A stretch of 64,000 bases of DNA from Aliiroseovarius sp. S1123 (GTDB lineage: Bacteria; Pseudomonadota; Alphaproteobacteria; Rhodobacterales; Rhodobacteraceae). The stretch covers positions 186,001 to 250,000 of the forward strand of contig NZ_JALKBE010000003.1 in the NCBI RefSeq assembly GCF_023015885.1. Direction: 5' to 3'. The number at the start of each line of letters is the position of its first letter. The first letter of the stretch is position 1. Under the pieces are notes generated by a model. It was not told where the DNA came from, ran no database searches, and saw nothing but the letters and a program-made list of their open reading frames with translations. The translations under genes were made by a program, and so were the position numbers. Positions 60,667-64,000 of the stretch are shown here, one piece after another.

Positions 60667-61008
60667 CTAGGCGCAGACGCGGCCGTGCTGCTCTGTGCCA
60701 CGTTTCCATCCCACGAACCGCTCGGCTGTAAAACTTAGCTCCAGTTCCCCCCAGCGCAGACGTTGGGTGATGCCTGCAGGGCATCCGGTCAGTGGCAAGG
60801 GTGTTGGGCGGCCAAGCTCTCGGGTCAGGGCGGGGATCACGCCCTTAGGCGAGCGTCCGAAATCCACGCGCTGATTGCTGGGCAGAACAGCCATTCCCTG
60901 CGCGTCGGGCGCGAAGGTGGCGGCTTGGCGGGGTTCGGGTGTCGGCGCGCCGGGCTGCACGCAGGCAGACAGCAGCGCAAGGCCCATCAGACCCGCGAAC
61001 AGCCTCAT
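60667..61008 (-). CDS. Small predicted lipoprotein
   Basis: A 113-residue protein with a short lipoprotein signal (MRLFAGLMGLALLSAC, lipobox LSAC with Cys16). The mature part is Pro/Ala-rich at first (QPGAPTPEPRQAATFAP), then a small beta-rich segment with two Cys (LTGCPAGI; GRVCA) probably bonded. It overlaps regA by four bases (ATGA), so it is cotranscribed with the redox regulator. Function unknown. Confidence 0.75.
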   Translation of the reverse strand: MRLFAGLMGLALLSACVQPGAPTPEPRQAATFAPDAQGMAVLPSNQRVDFGRSPKGVIPALTRELGRPTPLPLTGCPAGITQRLRWGELELSFTAERFVGWKRGTEQHGRVCA

Positions 61009-61559
61009 TTCGGGCTGCGTTTGGCCAGAATGCGCTGAAGCGTGCGACGGTGCATGTTCAGACGCCGCGCGGTTTCCGAGACATTGCGGTCGCAGAGTTC
61101 ATACACGCGCTGGATATGCTCCCACCGGACGCGGTCAGCGGACATGGGGTTTTCCGGCGGCGGCGGCAGCTCGTCCGGCATCGCAAGCAAAGCAGCGGTG
61201 ATGTCATTGGCGTCTGCGGGTTTCGACAGATAATCTGCCGCGCCCAGCTTGACCGCCGCAACCGCAGTCGCAATCGCGCCATAGCCTGTCAGAACCACAA
61301 TGCGGGCATCCGGGCGCCGGTCACGAATGGTTTCGACCACATCCAGCCCGTTGCCATCCTCAAGCCGCAGATCGACCACGGCATAGGCGGGCGGGCGGGC
61401 GGTGGCGATGGCCTTGCCAGCGGTGACTGATCCTGCCGTCTCAACGGCAAACCCACGCTTTTCCATCGCACGCGCCAAGCGGCGTAGGAACGGTTCGTCG
61501 TCATCCACCAATAGAAGGGACGCGTCTTCGCCAATCGGCTTGAGTTCCTCAGTGGTCAT
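61005..61559 (-). CDS. regA: Redox response regulator RegA/PrrA/ActR
   Basis: A 184-residue regulator. The receiver domain has the acidic pocket LLLVDDDEPFLRR, the phosphorylated Asp in AVVDLRLEDGNGL and Lys in YLSKPADAND, then a proline linker (ELPPPPENPMS) typical of RegA/PrrA. The Fis-type helix-turn-helix is NVSETARRLNMHRRTLQRIL. In photosynthetic and roseobacter relatives it controls respiration, bc1 complex, nitrogen and carbon genes according to redox state. ATG 61559 follows GGAGG; a longer frame exists. Works with RegB (62373). Confidence 0.96.
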   Translation of the reverse strand: MTTEELKPIGEDASLLLVDDDEPFLRRLARAMEKRGFAVETAGSVTAGKAIATARPPAYAVVDLRLEDGNGLDVVETIRDRRPDARIVVLTGYGAIATAVAAVKLGAADYLSKPADANDITAALLAMPDELPPPPENPMSADRVRWEHIQRVYELCDRNVSETARRLNMHRRTLQRILAKRSPK

Positions 61560-61641
61560 CGCAGCAACCTCCGGTTTGCATCTGCACTCAGATACGTAGG
61601 TATTAATGACCGTAAGGTCAATTTTGACGCTACGATGTCTG

Positions 61642-62268
61642 CTATGCGCCTGCGTCAATGAAGCAGCTTACCCGCTTGGCCATCGACTCGGGCGTCTCGT
61701 CCCGCTTGAAGAAATCGGCAAACCCGCTGTTGGGGAACATCAGATAGGTGAAGGTCGAGTGATCCATCAGGTAATACTCCTCCATCCCCTCTTCCGGTTC
61801 CTGCTTGCGGTAATAGGTCTTATAGGCCTGACTGGCGGCTTTGACCTGTTCTTGCGTGCCGGTCAGGCCAATCATGTTGTCATGCATGTAGCTGGTGAAG
61901 TCGGCCAAATGCTCGGGCGTGTCACGCTCCGGGTCGACCGAGATAAAGGCCGCCTGTACGTCATAGCCTTGACCGTCCAGAATGCGCATCGCAGCAGCGT
62001 TGCGGGCATTGTCCAGCGGGCAAACGTCGGGGCAGAACGTATAGCCGAAATAGACCAGCGTGGGCTTGGTGATCACGTCTTTCTCGGTCACAAGAGCGCC
62101 GGTTTCATCGGTCAGCTCGAACGGACCCCCGATTGAAGCAACGCCGGTTCCGATGGCACCTGCACGGCATTCAGCAAACGCATCCTCTTCCCCGCTGGTG
62201 ACAAACCATGTCACCCCGACCAGCGCCACAATCGCCGTTGCGGCCGTCACAGCATAGATGCGTTGCAT
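61642..62268 (-). CDS. senC: SCO1/SenC-family copper protein
   Basis: A 208-residue SCO protein. One N-terminal membrane helix (IYAVTAATAIVALVGVTWFV), then the thioredoxin-like domain with the Cu(I) motif CPDVC in YFGYTFCPDVCPLD, and the later copper His in MDHSTFTYLM. It delivers copper to cytochrome c oxidase and in Rhodobacter (SenC/PrrC) affects the signal to RegB. Start ATG 62268 has GGAG upstream; a longer frame begins at 62298. It lies between regB (divergent) and regA, the usual order. Confidence 0.96.
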   Translation of the reverse strand: MQRIYAVTAATAIVALVGVTWFVTSGEEDAFAECRAGAIGTGVASIGGPFELTDETGALVTEKDVITKPTLVYFGYTFCPDVCPLDNARNAAAMRILDGQGYDVQAAFISVDPERDTPEHLADFTSYMHDNMIGLTGTQEQVKAASQAYKTYYRKQEPEEGMEEYYLMDHSTFTYLMFPNSGFADFFKRDETPESMAKRVSCFIDAGA

Positions 62269-62372
62269 AGAAAATCTCCGGTTTGTTCGCGTGGGCATTG
62301 ATCCTGCCTTTCGTCACGACTAGCAAGAGAACACATTGACGCAACCGAAAAAGCTAACTCAGTTAATCACAA

Positions 62373-63788
62373 ATGGCGGAACAACAGACAGACCCGGCCA
62401 CTGATGCCGCCCTTGGCAGCCAGCACCGCAGCTGGGTGCGCCTGCGCACTCTGATCCTTTTGCGCTGGGCAGCGATTGCGGGTCAGATCGTGGCAATTGC
62501 CGTGGCAGTTCAGTTCTTTACGGTTCAGATCCCGTTTGGTTTGGTCGCCGCTGTCATTGGGGTCGCGGTGACCGCCAATCTTGTCTCCAGCACGCTTTTC
62601 CCGCGCAACACCCGGCTGAACGAACGTCAAGCCACCGGCATTCTGGTGTTCGACACGCTGCAGTTGGGCCTGATGATGTTGCTGACGGGCGGCATTCACA
62701 ACCCGTTCATGGTGCTGATCCTTGCCCCGGTAACTGTTGCTGCGACCGCGTTGTCGACACGCTCGACCATCATCGTCGGTGCTGTCGCTGTCGCCGCGAC
62801 CAGTTTGGTGACGTGGGTCAACATTCCGCTTCAGACCGCAACTGGCGTTCTGCAAATGCCCGAGCTGTTCGTGTTCGGCCTTTGGGTCTCGGTTACGATC
62901 TCGGTCGGGTTTATCGGACTTTACACGCACCGGATCTCGTCCGAGATGCGTTCGATGTCCGAGGCGTTGCTCGCCACGCAAATGGCCCTGTCCCGCGAGC
63001 AGAACCTGACCGATCTGGGCGGGGTTGTGGCTGCCGCCGCACACGAACTTGGCACCCCGCTGGCGACGATCAAGCTGGTCTCATCCGAGCTGGTTGAAGA
63101 ACTGAACGGCGACGACGAACTGCGCGACGACGCCCGCCTAATCGGCGAACAGGCCGACCGCTGCCGGGACATCCTGCAATCCATGGGCCGCGCCGGCAAA
63201 GATGACATGCTGGTCAAGCACGCCCCCCTGATCGCCCTGATCGAAGAGGCCGCCGAGCCCCACCGCGAACGCGGCAAGGCGCTTGAGATCGAAATCACCT
63301 GCACCGAGGCAGACCCCCTTGACCAACCCATCCTGATGCGCCGCCCCGAGATCATCCACGGGTTGCGCAACCTGATCCAAAACGCGGTGGATTTCGCCTC
63401 GACCAAGGTCTGGATCGAACTGTGCTGGAATGACGAGCGCATCATCATCCGCATTCTGGACGACGGCAAGGGATACTCGCCGCAGGTGCTGGGCTGGATC
63501 GGGGACCCGTTCATTCGCCGCCGCAAATCACAGGCAGAGCGCGGCCAGCGTCAGGCCTATAAAGGGATGGGGCTGGGTCTGTTCATCGCCAAGACGCTTT
63601 TGGAGCGTACTGGGGCCACGCTGCATTTCGCCAACGCCTCGTCTCCCTATACCGGCCGCCCCCACCCGCGCGAGAAATCTGGCGCGATTGCGCAGGTGGA
63701 GTGGAAACGCGGCACACGCGGGCTCGAGGCCGCGGACACCAGCGGCGCGCTGGGCGAGAACATCCATTTCACCCACGATGCGGGTTGA
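62373..63788 (+). CDS. regB: Redox sensor histidine kinase RegB/PrrB
   Basis: A 471-residue kinase. Six membrane helices are in residues 30-190, with the ubiquinone-contact motif GGIHNPFMV in the second loop. The H-box is AAAHELGTPLATIKL near residue 225, and the redox Cys is in EQADRCRDILQSMGRAGKDD. ATP-binding boxes follow (LIQNAVDFAS; DDGKGY; GMGLGLFIAKTLLE). It phosphorylates RegA when the quinone pool is reduced. No clear ribosome binding site is visible before ATG 62373, which may limit translation. It diverges from senC. Confidence 0.96.
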   Translation: MAEQQTDPATDAALGSQHRSWVRLRTLILLRWAAIAGQIVAIAVAVQFFTVQIPFGLVAAVIGVAVTANLVSSTLFPRNTRLNERQATGILVFDTLQLGLMMLLTGGIHNPFMVLILAPVTVAATALSTRSTIIVGAVAVAATSLVTWVNIPLQTATGVLQMPELFVFGLWVSVTISVGFIGLYTHRISSEMRSMSEALLATQMALSREQNLTDLGGVVAAAAHELGTPLATIKLVSSELVEELNGDDELRDDARLIGEQADRCRDILQSMGRAGKDDMLVKHAPLIALIEEAAEPHRERGKALEIEITCTEADPLDQPILMRRPEIIHGLRNLIQNAVDFASTKVWIELCWNDERIIIRILDDGKGYSPQVLGWIGDPFIRRRKSQAERGQRQAYKGMGLGLFIAKTLLERTGATLHFANASSPYTGRPHPREKSGAIAQVEWKRGTRGLEAADTSGALGENIHFTHDAG

Positions 63789-63902
63789 AAAACCCTGTGC
63801 GAACAAAGCGTTCGACCGGATTAAGCCTTCATTAACCACACTAGCTTAGAGTTAACCCGTTGATAACGCGGGTGGCAGACCGCCGAAACGACAGGTGTGG
63901 AC

Positions 63903-64000
63903 ATGATGAATACTCTTTACGCGGTGGGGCTGGTGCTGACGGCCCTGACGATCTCGATCGCGGCGCTTTACATCCTTTCCGTGCTGGACCCGGCGCGGGA
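63903..64000 (+). CDS. Hypothetical membrane protein, 3' end outside window
   Basis: The frame opens at ATG 63903 (MMNTLYAVGLVLTALTISIA, then ALYILSVLDPAR) and is still open at the right edge. The first 28 residues form one membrane helix. A weak AGGTGT lies upstream; ATG 63906 is an equally possible start. Family cannot be judged from 32 residues. Confidence 0.45.
   Translation, partial: MMNTLYAVGLVLTALTISIAALYILSVLDPAR

Noticed and set aside
63830-63865. TTAACC-like sequences resembling CtrA half-sites
   Set aside because: The two TTAA elements are 16 bases apart, not seven, so the match to a full CtrA box is poor.

Overview
The window looks like chromosomal DNA of an alphaproteobacterium of the order Rhodobacterales (Roseobacter group). 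The main reasons are the RegB/SenC/RegA redox-signalling locus near ahcY, a petABC (cytochrome bc1) operon, a HemD / mitofilin-like / HemY row next to divergent tsaD-gpsA, high GC, and alphaproteobacterial forms of most enzymes. No rRNA, CRISPR array or intact insertion sequence was seen. Two tRNA genes are present (Lys-TTT and Thr-CGT).

Layout. 0-3.5 kb: exported thioredoxin (runs off the left edge), AEC transporter, aroC, DMT transporter. 3.7-7.1 kb: TPP riboswitch followed by thiBPQ; a decayed copy of the thiQ 3' end lies 0.5 kb downstream. 8.4-11.2 kb: petABC. 11.5-15.7 kb: GST, PaiB-like, mtaB, dapF and small unknowns. 15.8-23.4 kb: accessory segment beginning at tRNA-Lys. It holds an acyl carrier protein, a tightly overlapped operon (PLP decarboxylase, sulfotransferase, AMP-forming ligase, GSCFA protein) and phage-like remnants. 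23.5-34.9 kb: periplasmic copper / c-type cytochrome region (L,D-transpeptidase, four cytochromes c, two multicopper oxidases, DUF411, Crp/Fnr regulator, CopZ, CopA, CueR). 36.0-40.3 kb: two Ser/Pro-repeat proteins with matching twin-arginine leaders flanking an HprK-like kinase fused to a PqqD-like domain, followed by a two-component system. 41.6-45.3 kb: rtcR and rtcB, with an unknown Cys-rich protein translationally coupled to rtcB. 45.4-57.7 kb: transglutaminase-like protein, haem genes, tsaD, gpsA and small conserved genes, LysM protein, TrpB-like enzyme. 57.8-64 kb: extensin-like protein, ahcY, HD hydrolase, lipoprotein, regA, senC, regB, and a gene running off the right edge.

Best candidates for undescribed biology are (1) the kinase-PqqD fusion with its two repeat-protein partners and two-component system, and (2) the ACP / ligase / PLP-decarboxylase / sulfotransferase / GSCFA cluster beside tRNA-Lys. 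Next are an RtcR whose sigma-54 contact loop has diverged, together with the Cys-rich partner of RtcB, and a cytochrome c with a methionine-rich insert in the copper region. Functions are assigned by recognising families and motifs by eye; no database search was run.
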